Shown here: piece after piece, positions 8,162-19,129 of the stretch
Layout of the letters: every line of letters begins with the position of its first letter
Numbering within the stretch: position 1 is the stretch's first letter
Origin: an uncultured Bacteroidia bacterium
GTDB lineage: Bacteria > Bacteroidota > Bacteroidia > Bacteroidales > UBA932
NCBI GenBank assembly: GCA_902778855.1
Contig: CACYZM010000019.1
Coordinates: 1 to 43,507, forward strand
Direction: 5' to 3'
DNA length: 43,507 nucleotides
Translations under genes and position numbers: made by a program
The notes under the pieces: model-generated
Seen by the model: the letters and a program-made list of their open reading frames with translations, nothing else
Told to the model about the DNA's origin: nothing
Database searches by the model: none

Positions 8162-8929
8162 ATGATCGTCGATACCCACTGTCATCTCTACGACGAGGCC
8201 TTCCGTCCCGATTTTGACGACGTGCTCACGCGCGCCCGCGAAGCCGGCCTGGAGGCTTGCGTGATGCCGGGCATCGACCGCTCCTGCCACGAATCCCTCG
8301 TGGCCATGGCCGACGCCCTGCCCGGCTTCGCCTTCCCCTGCATCGGCCTGCATCCCACCTCCGTGTCGGAAACCTGGGAGGAAGAACTCGCTTTCGTAAA
8401 GGAACACTTCGCCGACCGCCGCTGGTACGCCGTCGGCGAAATCGGGCTCGACAAGTACTGGTCGAAAGATTTCGTGAAGGAGCAGATCCGCGTGCTCGAA
8501 GAGCAGATCGTCCTGGCCGCCGAAGCCGGCCTGCCCGTGATCATCCATCTGCGGGAGGCTACCGACGATTTCTTCCGCGTGCTGGAAGACCTCCGCGGCG
8601 TGGATTTCCGCGGCGTGATGCACGCGTATTCCGGAAGCTATGAAACGTACCGCCGCCTCCTGACCTATGCCGACTTCCGCTTCGGCATCGGCGGCGTCGT
8701 GACCTATAAAAATGCCGGCGTCGCCCTGGCCGTCGAAAAGATGTCGCTCGACGACATCGTCACGGAGACCGACTGCCCCTGGCTGACGCCCGTCCCGTTC
8801 CGCGGGAAGCGGAACGAGCCGTCCTACGTCCGGCTCGTCGTCGAAAAAATCGCCCAAATCAAGCAACTGCCGTACGAAGACGTGGCCGCCTCGACCACGC
8901 GGAACGCCCGGCGGCTTTTCAACCTATAA
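8162..8929 (+). CDS. TatD family metal-dependent DNase
   Basis: This 255-residue TIM-barrel hydrolase starts MIVDTHCHLYD, with the HxH metal ligands at residues 6 and 8. It has GEIGLDKY (the GE.GLD motif containing a ligand Glu), IIHLREA, and TETDCPWLTP near the C-terminus, where the ligand Asp sits. The TatD family cleaves DNA or removes damaged DNA ends using two metal ions in the cytoplasm. Its position between dprA (3 bases upstream) and an asparaginase (3 bases downstream) indicates an operon. The exact substrate of this paralogue is not known. Confidence 0.92.
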   Translation: MIVDTHCHLYDEAFRPDFDDVLTRAREAGLEACVMPGIDRSCHESLVAMADALPGFAFPCIGLHPTSVSETWEEELAFVKEHFADRRWYAVGEIGLDKYWSKDFVKEQIRVLEEQIVLAAEAGLPVIIHLREATDDFFRVLEDLRGVDFRGVMHAYSGSYETYRRLLTYADFRFGIGGVVTYKNAGVALAVEKMSLDDIVTETDCPWLTPVPFRGKRNEPSYVRLVVEKIAQIKQLPYEDVAASTTRNARRLFNL

Positions 8930-8932
8930 CCC

Positions 8933-9961
8933 ATGGACAGAAAGATCCTTCTCATCTACACCGGCGGAACCATCGGGATGAAGCAGAATCCCGACACGCT
9001 GCTGCTGGAGCCTTTCGATTTCACCCAGATCCTGCAGGAAGTCCCGGAACTGCGCAAGTTCGGCTTTGTCATCGATACCTATTCTTTCGACCCGGTGATC
9101 GACTCGTCCGACGCCAATCCGGCCTTCTGGGTCCGGCTCTGCGAGCTGATCGGCGCCAACTACAAGGCCTACGACGGTTTCGTGGTCCTGCACGGGACCG
9201 ACACCATGGCCTACTCCGCGTCGGCGCTGAGCTTCATGCTCGAAAACCTTGAGAAACCGGTCATCTTCACGGGCAGCCAGCTGCCCATCGGGATGCTCCG
9301 GACGGACGGAAAGGAAAACCTCATCGACTCCCTGGAACTGGCCGCCGCCTGCGACGCCCACGGCCATCCCTATGTGAGCGAGGTCTGCATCTACTTCGAG
9401 AACGAACTCTTCCGCGGCAACCGCACCACGAAATACAGCGCCGAGAACTTCAGCGCTTTCCGCTCGCCCAATTATCCGCCGCTGGCGGAGGTAGGCACGC
9501 ATATCCGCTACAACAACCAGGCTCTCTATCACCCGAGCCGCTGGGGCCTGCCCCTGCTGATGCACACGCAGCTCGACAACCGGGTGGCGGTACTCAAAAT
9601 CTTCCCGGGCATCTCCGAGGCCTATGTCCGGGCCGTCCTGGCGACGGAAGGCCTGCGCGCCGTGGTTCTCGAGACCTTCGGGTCGGGCAACGCTCCTTCG
9701 TACCCCTGGTTCCTGCAGGCGCTCTCCGATTTCACGGCCGCCGGCGGCATCGTGGTCAACATCACGCAGTGCCAGACGGGCATGGTCGATATGGGCGCCT
9801 ATGCCAACGGCGACACCCTCCGGCAGGCCGGCGTCGTGTGCGGACGCGACATGACGACCGAAGCCGCCGTCACTAAATTATTTGTGCTTTTGGGTCAATA
9901 TAGTGATAATAAGACAGTTGCTATAAAACTGGAAATCTCGTCGTTTGGAGAAATTTCTTAG
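8933..9961 (+). CDS. ansA: Type I L-asparaginase
   Basis: The 342-residue protein belongs to the asparaginase/glutaminase family. The first active-site motif is LIYTGGTIGM near the N-terminus (catalytic Thr in TGGTIG), and the second is VVLHGTDTMAYSASALSFML around residue 83 (HGTDT). There is no signal peptide, so it is expected to be the cytoplasmic type I enzyme that hydrolyses asparagine to aspartate and ammonia. Length matches AnsA of Bacteroidota. It is the last gene of the dprA-tatD-ansA run. The last 60 bases are markedly more AT-rich than the rest of the gene. Confidence 0.93.
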   Translation: MDRKILLIYTGGTIGMKQNPDTLLLEPFDFTQILQEVPELRKFGFVIDTYSFDPVIDSSDANPAFWVRLCELIGANYKAYDGFVVLHGTDTMAYSASALSFMLENLEKPVIFTGSQLPIGMLRTDGKENLIDSLELAAACDAHGHPYVSEVCIYFENELFRGNRTTKYSAENFSAFRSPNYPPLAEVGTHIRYNNQALYHPSRWGLPLLMHTQLDNRVAVLKIFPGISEAYVRAVLATEGLRAVVLETFGSGNAPSYPWFLQALSDFTAAGGIVVNITQCQTGMVDMGAYANGDTLRQAGVVCGRDMTTEAAVTKLFVLLGQYSDNKTVAIKLEISSFGEIS

Positions 9962-10085
9962 AAAACGTGCTACATTCCGAAAAAATTGTTAAATTGCAAA
10001 GAATTTTTGGCGGCACTATGTCGTTTTTGGACGTTAGAGAACTATAACTATTAAAAATACAGTGTTTAATTTAATCAAAAAACCT

Positions 10086-10892
10086 ATGAAAAAAATTTTC
10101 ATGTTTTTGGCAGTGATCGGTCTCCTGACCATTTCTGCTGAGTACCAGAAGACTTTTGCCCAGGATGAGCCTGCCGCGCAGACTGAGGTCGTGGACGAAG
10201 CCAACGCTGTCGCCGATGACGCCGCCGTCGATCCGTTCGCCGCGGCTCCGACCGACAAGCCGATCCACCAGCAGCTGAAGAAGCTGTTCATCGACGGTGG
10301 TGCGACGTTCATGTCGCTCGTGTTGTTGTGCCTCATTCTCGGTCTGGCCATCGCCATCGCCAAGATCATCACCCTGAGCATCGCCCAGAAGAACAACACC
10401 AAACTGCTGAACAAGATCGAGGACTGCCTCAAGAACGAAGGTGTCGAGAAAGCCTACGAGCTCTGCCGTGAAACGCCGGGCCCGGTCGCCCGTATCTTCA
10501 CCCAGGGCCTGCTCCGCGTCAAGGACGGCCAGGGCATCGAGAAAGCTGAGAAATCCGTCATCGAATACGGCTCCGTCGAAATGGGTAAACTCGAGAAGGG
10601 TCTCTCCTGGATCGGTCTGTTCATCGGTATCGCTCCGCAGTTGGGCTTCATGGGTACGGTTCTCGGTCTGATCCAGGCCTTCGACGCCATCGAGGTCGCT
10701 GGTGATATCAGCCCGGCTCTGGTTGCTGGTGGTATGAAAGTGGCTCTGATCACCACCGTCGGCGGTCTGGTCGTCGCCATCATTCTCCAGTTGTTCTACA
10801 ACTACATCATTTCCAAGATCGACACGATCGTCGTGGATATGGAAGACTCTTCCATCTCGCTCGTCGACATGCTTGTCAAATACAGCAAATAA
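10086..10892 (+). CDS. exbB: MotA/TolQ/ExbB proton channel family protein
   Basis: The 268-residue protein has an N-terminal hydrophobic signal-like segment ending near Ala25, an acidic alanine-rich linker (about 26-55), then three membrane segments (about 73-96, 172-198, 216-240). The stretches GIAPQLGFMGTVLGLIQAF and GGMKVALITTVGGL are typical of ExbB/TolQ. Such proteins form the pentameric stator that uses the proton gradient to drive TonB. I chose ATG 10086; a GTG at 10062 would add eight AT-rich codons before the hydrophobic segment. The 124-base AT-rich leader upstream shows no clear TAnnTTTG box. The next three genes complete the energy-transduction operon. Confidence 0.93.
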   Translation: MKKIFMFLAVIGLLTISAEYQKTFAQDEPAAQTEVVDEANAVADDAAVDPFAAAPTDKPIHQQLKKLFIDGGATFMSLVLLCLILGLAIAIAKIITLSIAQKNNTKLLNKIEDCLKNEGVEKAYELCRETPGPVARIFTQGLLRVKDGQGIEKAEKSVIEYGSVEMGKLEKGLSWIGLFIGIAPQLGFMGTVLGLIQAFDAIEVAGDISPALVAGGMKVALITTVGGLVVAIILQLFYNYIISKIDTIVVDMEDSSISLVDMLVKYSK

Positions 10893-10915
10893 TAACCTTC
10901 ATTCATTGACCGGTT

Positions 10916-11356
10916 ATGAAAGAAGCTAACGAAAAAAGAGAGAACAGGCCCTGGAAAATCCTTGAACTGATCCTTTTCCTGGTGTCGCTGGTGCTCTTCG
11001 TCGTCGTCCTCGTCTCCAAGCCGACGGGCGTTGACAGCGGATCCCTCGATACCTTCCTGTACTGGATCTACGTGCTGGTGCTCTTCGCAATCTGCGTGAC
11101 CCTGCTCTTCCCGCTTGTCGCGGCATTCAAGGATAAGAAAAAGCTCCTCCGCCTGATCATTCTCCTTGTGGCGGCCGTCGTCATCGTCGGCGGCGCCTGG
11201 CTGATTGCCCCGGGCAAGGCCATCGATACGAATGCAGTTACGACACCCGGCGACTTCAAGCTTGCCGACGCCGTGCTCTACATCACCTACCTGCTGGTGG
11301 GCGGCGCGATCGTCACGCTGATCTGGAGTGCCATCCGCAATGCGGTTAAAAAATAA
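10916..11356 (+). CDS. Four-TM membrane protein of the ExbB/ExbD operon, unknown function
   Basis: This 146-residue protein is almost entirely hydrophobic, with four predicted membrane segments (about 15-34, 48-69, 78-99, 118-138) joined by short charged loops. The N-terminus is charged and probably cytoplasmic. It sits 23 bases after exbB and 10 before exbD. Small membrane proteins in this position are seen in other Bacteroidota ExbB-ExbD operons, but I do not recognise a characterised function. A part in assembling or stabilising the stator is inference from position only. Confidence 0.8.
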   Translation: MKEANEKRENRPWKILELILFLVSLVLFVVVLVSKPTGVDSGSLDTFLYWIYVLVLFAICVTLLFPLVAAFKDKKKLLRLIILLVAAVVIVGGAWLIAPGKAIDTNAVTTPGDFKLADAVLYITYLLVGGAIVTLIWSAIRNAVKK

Positions 11357-11366
11357 GTGATTTCTT

Positions 11367-11945
11367 ATGGCTAAGAAAAAGGTTCCTGAAATTAACGGCT
11401 CATCAATGGCGGATATTGCGTTCATCGCGCTGATATTCTTCTTGATGGTGACCACCATGGACAAGGAGGAGGGTATCTCCCGTCTCCTTCCGCCGATCCC
11501 GCCTGAGGATCAGAAGGTGGAGAACCAGGAGGTCAACCGTCGGAATATCATCCAGGTGAAGATCAATTCCAATGACCGCCTCTTGGCCGGAAGTCAACCT
11601 ATGGATGTCAGCCAGCTGAAAGACAAGATCAAAGAATTCATGACCAACCCTTACGACGATCCGAATCTCCCTGAGAAAGAAATCAAGGACATCCCGGGTC
11701 TCGGACCGGTTCCTGTGACCAAAGGCGTCATCTCGTTGCAGAACGACCGCGGTACCACGTATCAGGCCTACATCACCGTCCAGAACGAGCTGATCAAGGC
11801 CGTCAACGAACTCCGCGACGACTTCTCGATGAAGACCTACGGCAAGAAATACAGCAAACTCGACGAAGAGCGGCAGGAAATTGTCCGCCAGGCCGTCCCG
11901 CAGCGTATTTCCGAAGCTGAACCGAAAGACGTCAAAAAGAAATAG
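11367..11945 (+). CDS. exbD: ExbD/TolR family biopolymer transport protein (first copy)
   Basis: The 192-residue protein has the ExbD layout: a short cytoplasmic N-terminus, one membrane helix (about 13-31) with the conserved aspartate Asp15 in SSMADIAFIALIFFLMVTT, and a periplasmic domain. That aspartate is thought to carry protons inside the ExbB pore. It is longer than the second copy and ends in a charged tail. The two non-identical ExbD proteins in tandem could form mixed dimers, a common Bacteroidota pattern. The second exbD begins 11 bases downstream, after a GGAGG-like stretch. Confidence 0.92.
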   Translation: MAKKKVPEINGSSMADIAFIALIFFLMVTTMDKEEGISRLLPPIPPEDQKVENQEVNRRNIIQVKINSNDRLLAGSQPMDVSQLKDKIKEFMTNPYDDPNLPEKEIKDIPGLGPVPVTKGVISLQNDRGTTYQAYITVQNELIKAVNELRDDFSMKTYGKKYSKLDEERQEIVRQAVPQRISEAEPKDVKKK

Positions 11946-11956
11946 GAGGATTCAGT

Positions 11957-12442
11957 ATGGCAAAATTCATCAAAGAAAACAAAGGCGAACTTCCGCAGAT
12001 GAATACCTCGTCCCTGCCGGACATCGTGTTCATCATCCTGATGTTCTTCATGGTGTGTACCTCCATGCGTCAGACGGAAACGAAAGTTCGTGTCCGCACG
12101 CCGCAGGCTTCCGAAATCGCGAAGCTCGAGCGTAAGGACTTGGCTTCCTATATCTATATCGGCACTCCTTCCCAGCAGTATCAGAAGGAGTATGGTACGG
12201 ACTCCCGTATCCAGCTGAACGATGTCATCTGCAAGGACAACTCCGACCTGAGCTCGATCCGCGACTTCATCGCCGCCGAGCGTGAGAAGATGTCCGAGGC
12301 CGACCGTCCGTTCATGCAGGTCAACATCAAGGCCGACCAGGATACCCGTATGGGTATCATCACCGACGTGAAGCAGGAGCTTCGCCGGTGCTCGGCCCTG
12401 AAGATCATGTATGGCGCGCGCAAGGGCGGCATTCAGAAATGA
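11957..12442 (+). CDS. exbD: ExbD/TolR family biopolymer transport protein (second copy)
   Basis: The 161-residue second ExbD has its membrane helix at about 20-38 (SLPDIVFIILMFFMVCTSM) with the conserved Asp22, and a periplasmic domain ending in a short basic tail. It is the last gene of the exbB operon, and a strong terminator follows 17 bases after the stop. AGGAGG occurs at 11945-11950, just before the ATG; Bacteroidota rarely depend on such sites, so it may not matter. Confidence 0.92.
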   Translation: MAKFIKENKGELPQMNTSSLPDIVFIILMFFMVCTSMRQTETKVRVRTPQASEIAKLERKDLASYIYIGTPSQQYQKEYGTDSRIQLNDVICKDNSDLSSIRDFIAAEREKMSEADRPFMQVNIKADQDTRMGIITDVKQELRRCSALKIMYGARKGGIQK

Positions 12443-12459
12443 CAAACGCTTAACTCAAG

Positions 12460-12490
12460 GAAAGGGTGGCTTCACGTCACCCTTTCTTTT
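12460..12490 (+). terminator. Rho-independent terminator after the exbB-exbD operon
   Basis: GAAAGGGTG (12460-12468) pairs perfectly with CACCCTTTC (12478-12486) across a 9-base loop and is followed by TTTT (12487-12490). It separates the exb operon from the alkaline phosphatase gene. A GTG at 12466 inside the stem would extend that gene's frame but is not a credible start. Confidence 0.8.
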
Positions 12491-12510
12491 ATCCCGCAAA
12501 GATTATCGAA

Positions 12511-13731
12511 ATGAAGAAAGTTCTGAGTTTTATGGCAGTCGCCGCCCTGCTGGCCCTGGCGGTTTCCTGCAAGCCGCAGGAAAAGCATGCGAAATATGTC
12601 TTTTATTTTATCGGTGACGGCATGGGATCGACCCACGTGGCGGCCGCGGAAGCCTATCTGGCGCAGGAACGCGGCGTGATCGGTATGGATCCGCTGTGCT
12701 TTACGCAGTTCCCCGTGATGGGCGAAGCCGTCTCCTGCTCGGCCAACCACATCATCACCGACTCGTCGGCGGCCGGCACGGCCCTTTCCACGGGCGAGAA
12801 GACGAACAACGGGATGCTGTGCATCGCCCCCGATTCCACCACCCAGCAGAAAAGCATCGCCTATAAGATTCACGAAGCCGGCTACAGCGTCGGCGTGATG
12901 TCCACCACGCCGATCAACCACGCTACCCCGGCCGCTTTCTTCGGACACAACATCAAACGCGGCAACTACTACGAAATCGGCAAGGAACTCCCCGGTACCG
13001 GTTTCGAGTTTTTCGCCGGCGGCGGCCTCTATCATCCCAAAGGGAAGGAGGGCAACGAAGAAGTTTCTCTCTACGATATGATTGCCGAAGGCGGCTATAC
13101 GCTGGCCTATGGCTATGAGGACTTCAAGGCCAAGAAGGACGCCGACCACATCGTGCTCGTCCAACGTGAAGGCTCCGAAGAGATCTGCCCGTATGCCCTG
13201 GGCCGTCCGGAAGGCGCCCTGACGCTTTCGCAGATCGTGGAGGCGGCCATCACCGTCTTGGAGCGCAATCCGAAAGGCTTCTTTATGATGGCCGAAGGCG
13301 GTCTGATCGACTGGACGGCGCACAGCCAGGATCTGGCGGGCACCATCTTCGAGACCCTCGACTTCGACCAGGCGATCGCCATCGCCGACGCTTTCTATGC
13401 GCGTCATCCCGAAGAGACCCTGATCGTCGTGACGGCGGACCACGAGACGGGCGGCCTCGCCCTGGGCCGGCGCGGCTACGACTATGACCTGACGGTCATC
13501 GACAAGATCAAGAGCGCTTCCGCCTCGACCGACGTGGAGAAGTATATGAACGATCCCCAGTCGATTGACTCGGTCAACGAAGAGGCGCGCGTGGGCTGGA
13601 CCACCTATTCGCACAGCGGCGGTCCCGTTCCCGTATGGGCCAAGGGCGTCGGCGCCTGCCAGTTCGCCGGCCGCCAGGACAACACCGACATTCCCAAGAA
13701 AATCTGCGCCGCAATGGGCGTGGCCTTCTGA
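12511..13731 (+). CDS. Alkaline phosphatase (lipoprotein)
   Basis: The 406-residue protein begins with a lipoprotein signal ending LAVSC (Cys20). It has the alkaline phosphatase core: FIGDGMGSTH (metal-binding Asp36), TDSSAAGTALSTG with the probable phosphorylated serine at 85, TADHETGG for a second metal site, and a C-terminal YSHSGG histidine. The family releases inorganic phosphate from phosphomonoesters in the periplasm, using two zinc ions and one magnesium. I chose ATG 12511 because the signal peptide starts there. The GH10-like gene follows after 8 bases, so the two may be co-transcribed. No Pho-box was recognised upstream. Confidence 0.92.
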   Translation: MKKVLSFMAVAALLALAVSCKPQEKHAKYVFYFIGDGMGSTHVAAAEAYLAQERGVIGMDPLCFTQFPVMGEAVSCSANHIITDSSAAGTALSTGEKTNNGMLCIAPDSTTQQKSIAYKIHEAGYSVGVMSTTPINHATPAAFFGHNIKRGNYYEIGKELPGTGFEFFAGGGLYHPKGKEGNEEVSLYDMIAEGGYTLAYGYEDFKAKKDADHIVLVQREGSEEICPYALGRPEGALTLSQIVEAAITVLERNPKGFFMMAEGGLIDWTAHSQDLAGTIFETLDFDQAIAIADAFYARHPEETLIVVTADHETGGLALGRRGYDYDLTVIDKIKSASASTDVEKYMNDPQSIDSVNEEARVGWTTYSHSGGPVPVWAKGVGACQFAGRQDNTDIPKKICAAMGVAF

Positions 13732-13739
13732 TCGGACCG

Positions 13740-15236
13740 ATGAAACGGACGCTCACCCTGCTGTTGATCGCGCTGCTCGCGGCCGCTCCTGCCTTTTCGC
13801 AGGAGCCGCCCAAGCGCGAGTTCCGCGGTGCCTGGCTGCACATCGTGGGCAACCAGCGGATCAAGACCCTGACCCGGGAGCAGATCCAGGATTGGTTCAC
13901 CGCCACGCTTGACGCTCTGGAAGCGCAAGGTTGCAATGCCGTCATCTTCCAGGTCCGCCCCCAGGCCGACGCTTTCTACGCGTCGGAGCTCGAGCCCTGG
14001 ACCCGTTTCCTGACGGGCGAGCAGGGCAAGGCCCCCGATCCGTTCTGGGATCCGCTGCAATTCATGATCGACGAGTGCCACGCGCGCGGCATGGAGCTGC
14101 ACGCCTGGCTCAATCCCTACCGGGTCACTTCCAACGACCGGGAGCAATTGCATCCCGACCACCTCTATTTCAAGAAACCCGAAATCTTCAAACGCTACGG
14201 CAGGCAGCTCTATTTCGATCCGGGCGAACCGGAATCCGTGGCGCATACCGTCCGGGTGATTGCCGACATCGTCTCGCGTTACGATGTCGACGCCATCCAT
14301 TTTGACGACTATTTCTACCCCTATCCCGAGAAGTTCGAAGAATTCCACGACGACGCCTCCTTCACGAAATACGGCGCGGCGCAGGGCTTCGAATACTGGC
14401 AGAAAGGGGATTGGCGCCGCCACAATGTGGAGACGCTCATCCACGCGGTGAACGATACCATCAAGGCCCTCAAGCCCTGGGTGCGTTTCGGCATCTCGCC
14501 CTTCGGCATTCACCGCAACCTGAAAGATACGCCCGACGGCAGCGGCAGCGCCACCAACGGCCTGTCGAACTACGAGGAACTTTTCGCCGACGTTCCCGCC
14601 TGGGCGGAGAAGGGTTATATCGACTATATCGTTCCGCAGCTTTATTGGCGGATCGGCCATCCTGCCGCCGACTACGACGTGCTTATCCACTGGTGGAACG
14701 ACAAGAACTATAAGGGCCAGCTCTATATCGGGCAGAGCATCGGCACCTTCAGCGAGCCCGATCTCGACAATCCCGCCATCACCCAGACGGCGCGCAAGAT
14801 GCAGCTTGTCCGGGAGTTGCCCAATGTCGACGGCAACGTGTGGTGGCCCGGCTGGAGTCTGGCCGAGAGTCGCGGGTTCAACCTGGCGGATTCCCTCCGG
14901 CTGGTCTATCAGAAGCATCCGGCCCTGATCCCGGCCTACACCGATCTGGATGCCGTCGCTCCAGACCCCGTGGCCTCGATCCATGCCTCCCACCGGGAGA
15001 TCTCGTGGAAACCCCAGCCCACCGACGATGTCCTCCAGCAGCCCCATTTCTACGTGGTCTACCGCTTCGCCAATGGTGAAGCCATCGACCTCTCCGACAG
15101 CCGTCACATCGTCAAAATCACCCGCGACACGCACTACAGGCCTGCCGAAAAGCACAAAGGCCACTATCAATACGTGATCACGGTCGTCGACAAGTGCTGG
15201 AATGAAAGTAAAGAGTCTAAAATAATTAAATGGTAA
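13740..15236 (+). CDS. Family 10-like glycosyl hydrolase (GHL10, YngK type), secreted
   Basis: The 498-residue protein has a signal peptide probably cleaved after AFS (about residue 20). A TIM-barrel region of the GHL10 family (PF02638 type) follows: EFRGAWLHIVGNQ, AVIFQVRPQADAFYASELEPW, MELHAWLNPYRV, and DAIHFDDYFYPYP, where the acidic residues of the active site are expected. Related proteins are thought to act on cell-wall or other glycans; the substrate here is unknown. The C-terminal 100 residues look like a fibronectin-III-type fold. I used ATG 13740, where the signal peptide starts, rather than earlier in-frame codons that overlap the phosphatase gene. Confidence 0.88.
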   Translation: MKRTLTLLLIALLAAAPAFSQEPPKREFRGAWLHIVGNQRIKTLTREQIQDWFTATLDALEAQGCNAVIFQVRPQADAFYASELEPWTRFLTGEQGKAPDPFWDPLQFMIDECHARGMELHAWLNPYRVTSNDREQLHPDHLYFKKPEIFKRYGRQLYFDPGEPESVAHTVRVIADIVSRYDVDAIHFDDYFYPYPEKFEEFHDDASFTKYGAAQGFEYWQKGDWRRHNVETLIHAVNDTIKALKPWVRFGISPFGIHRNLKDTPDGSGSATNGLSNYEELFADVPAWAEKGYIDYIVPQLYWRIGHPAADYDVLIHWWNDKNYKGQLYIGQSIGTFSEPDLDNPAITQTARKMQLVRELPNVDGNVWWPGWSLAESRGFNLADSLRLVYQKHPALIPAYTDLDAVAPDPVASIHASHREISWKPQPTDDVLQQPHFYVVYRFANGEAIDLSDSRHIVKITRDTHYRPAEKHKGHYQYVITVVDKCWNESKESKIIKW

Positions 15237-15246
15237 TATATATTTA

Positions 15247-15369
15247 TGCAATGGGTATCTGCTTTTCTTAGCGTCTCGCTCCGCGAGACCCCTCCCACGC
15301 TTTAGGCGTGGGCCCCTCCCTCTTATGTTGCCGAGGGTGGCACAGCACGAAAAGCAGATACCCATTGCA
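15247..15369. repeat. 123-bp MITE-like element with 21-bp perfect inverted ends and two internal hairpins
   Basis: The left end at 15247-15267 is the exact reverse complement of the right end at 15349-15369 (21 of 21; core GGGTATCTGC / GCAGATACCC). Between them are two further perfect hairpins: GTCTCGC-TCC-GCGAGAC at 15273-15289 and CCCACGC-TTTAG-GCGTGGG at 15294-15312. No reading frame of note is present. It occupies nearly all of the gap between the GH10-like gene and asnS, and ends 24 bases before the asnS ATG, so it would lie in or next to the asnS leader. Confidence 0.75.
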
Positions 15370-15393
15370 AAAAAAATAAATAGTCAATCATAG

Positions 15394-16773
<1,380 letters not shown>

Positions 16774-16791
16774 AAAAGAATAAACCATTAT

Positions 16792-17417
<626 letters not shown>

Positions 17418-17418
<1 letters not shown>

Positions 17419-18149
17419 TGAAATGGTGGGGTGGCCGGAATCAGGAGGACCGGGTCGGTTTCTACACGACCCTGGTCTTTCATTTGGCGATTCTGGTCAT
17501 CTTGCTCGCTTTCTCCGTCGGCCGTGTCGCCACGCAGGAACAGTCGTTCGTCCTGGATTTCACCAAACAGGAGGAGCTGGAAAAGCTCCAGAAGGAGATT
17601 GAACTCAAGGAAGAGGTGAACAAGAACCTCGAGGACCTGCTGGCCCGCCAGCCGCGCGAGCGCATCCGCAACGTGGCGGTCGATGCCGGCAGCAAGCTGC
17701 GCGACGACCGCTTCAAGAACCCGTCGGAAGTCTACGACGAGGCGCGCGAGCTCCAGCGCAAGCTCGACGCTTCGCGTCGCGACGCGCTGGCGCAGCAAGC
17801 CAAGGAGGAGGCGGTCGACCTGGGCCCGCAGAAAGGGGAGGAGTCGTCCGAACCCGCCCCGGCGTACCAGGGACCGTCGGTCATTTCCTATGAATTGGAC
17901 GGCCGCAAGGCGTTGAACCTGCCTGTCCCGGCCTACAAAGGCTATGGGGCTGGCGACGTGATGGTCGACATCGAAGTCAACCCGGCCGGCCGGGTGACGG
18001 CGGCAAGGGTCCGCCCCGAAGGTTCGTCGGCCGATGCGTCGCTCCACGCCTTCGCCATCGACGCCGCCAAACGATCCCGTTTCTCCGCATCCACCGACGC
18101 CGGCAAGACGCAGGCCGGGTGGATTCTCTATAGATTTATCGCCCAATAG
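17418..18149 (+). CDS. TonB-like energy transducer protein
   Basis: The 243-residue protein has a short cytoplasmic N-terminus, one membrane helix (about 17-35), a long charged region that is probably coiled coil (about 48-80 and 100-125), and a C-terminal domain. The stretch VMVDIEVNPAGRVTAARVRP followed by AAKRSRF resembles the TonB/TolA C-terminal fold. It lacks the usual long proline-rich spacer. The family would span the periplasm and pass energy from an ExbB-ExbD stator to outer-membrane receptors, several of which are encoded in this window. Assignment to TonB rather than TolA-like is uncertain. It starts on the stop codon of udk. Confidence 0.65.
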
Positions 18150-18169
18150 TTTTCTTTCAACCTGAACCC

Positions 18170-19129
18170 ATGAGACCTGAAATCGAAGCCGCCATCGACA
18201 GCATCAATGTAACGATGAATGCGGGAGGCATGAACACCATCAACATCGTCCTCGCTTTCGTGATGTACGGCGTGGCCCTGGGCATCAAGCCCCACACCTT
18301 CGTCGAAGTTTTCCAGAAACCCCGATCCGTCATCCTGGGTGCGTGCTGCCAGCTCATCCTGCTGCCGCTGCTCACCTTCCTCCTGGCCCTGCTGATGGAC
18401 AGCGTGGGCTGGATTTCCTGGACGATGGCGCTGGGTATGATCCTGGTGGCTTCCTGCCCGGGCGGCAACATTTCCAACTTCATGAGTTCGCTGGCCAAGG
18501 CGAACATCGAACTGTCGGTGTGCCTGACGGCCATCAGCACGGCGCTGGCCGTCCTGATGACGCCCTTCAATTTCTGGCTGTACGGCAACCTGTTCCTGAA
18601 ATTCGCCTCGGTCCACGGGGAAGTTCCGTACCTGAGCATTCCGCTTTGGGATGTGTTCAAGACGATCTTCATCCTGCTGGGCGTTCCTTTGACGCTGGGT
18701 ATCCTGACTTCCCGTTACTTGCCGAAACTGGCCGACAAGATGAAGAAACCGTTCCAGTGGGTGAGCATCGTGTTCTTCCTGGTGATGGTCGTCCTCTCGT
18801 TCGTGGGCAATATGGACGCCTTCCTCAAGTGCATCAAATACATCTTCGTCATCGTGCTGGTTCACAACCTGTTGGCGCTGCTCACCGGTTTCGGGGTGGG
18901 CTCGGCCTTCAAGGTGCCGCGTCGCGACCGCCGCACGCTGACCATCGAGACCGGCATCCAGAATTCGGGCCTCGGCCTGGTGCTGCTGCTCGGTACGTCG
19001 ATTTTCGCCGGCCTTCCGCCGCACGGCGGCATGCTGGTCATCACCGCCTGGTGGGGCGTCTGGCACATCATCTCCGGCCTGACCGTCGCCACCCTCTTCA
19101 ACCACTCCAAGAAGCCGTTGGAGGAATAG
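18170..19129 (+). CDS. Bile acid:sodium symporter (BASS) family transporter
   Basis: The 319-residue polytopic membrane protein has the BASS pattern: GMILVASCPGGNISNFMSSLAKAN (the conserved CPGG..SN sodium-site motif near residue 105) and TIETGIQNSGLGLVLL (the E.G.QN motif near residue 262). About nine to ten helices are expected. Family members carry bile acids, pantothenate, keto acids or other organic anions together with sodium; the substrate here is unknown. The next gene starts directly at its stop codon, suggesting co-transcription with the phytase-like esterase. Confidence 0.9.
   Translation: MRPEIEAAIDSINVTMNAGGMNTINIVLAFVMYGVALGIKPHTFVEVFQKPRSVILGACCQLILLPLLTFLLALLMDSVGWISWTMALGMILVASCPGGNISNFMSSLAKANIELSVCLTAISTALAVLMTPFNFWLYGNLFLKFASVHGEVPYLSIPLWDVFKTIFILLGVPLTLGILTSRYLPKLADKMKKPFQWVSIVFFLVMVVLSFVGNMDAFLKCIKYIFVIVLVHNLLALLTGFGVGSAFKVPRRDRRTLTIETGIQNSGLGLVLLLGTSIFAGLPPHGGMLVITAWWGVWHIISGLTVATLFNHSKKPLEE

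Noticed and set aside
15247-15393. T-box leader for asnS
   Set aside because: No T-box consensus, specifier loop or antiterminator was seen; T-boxes are mainly known from Firmicutes and relatives. The structure is a symmetric inverted repeat.
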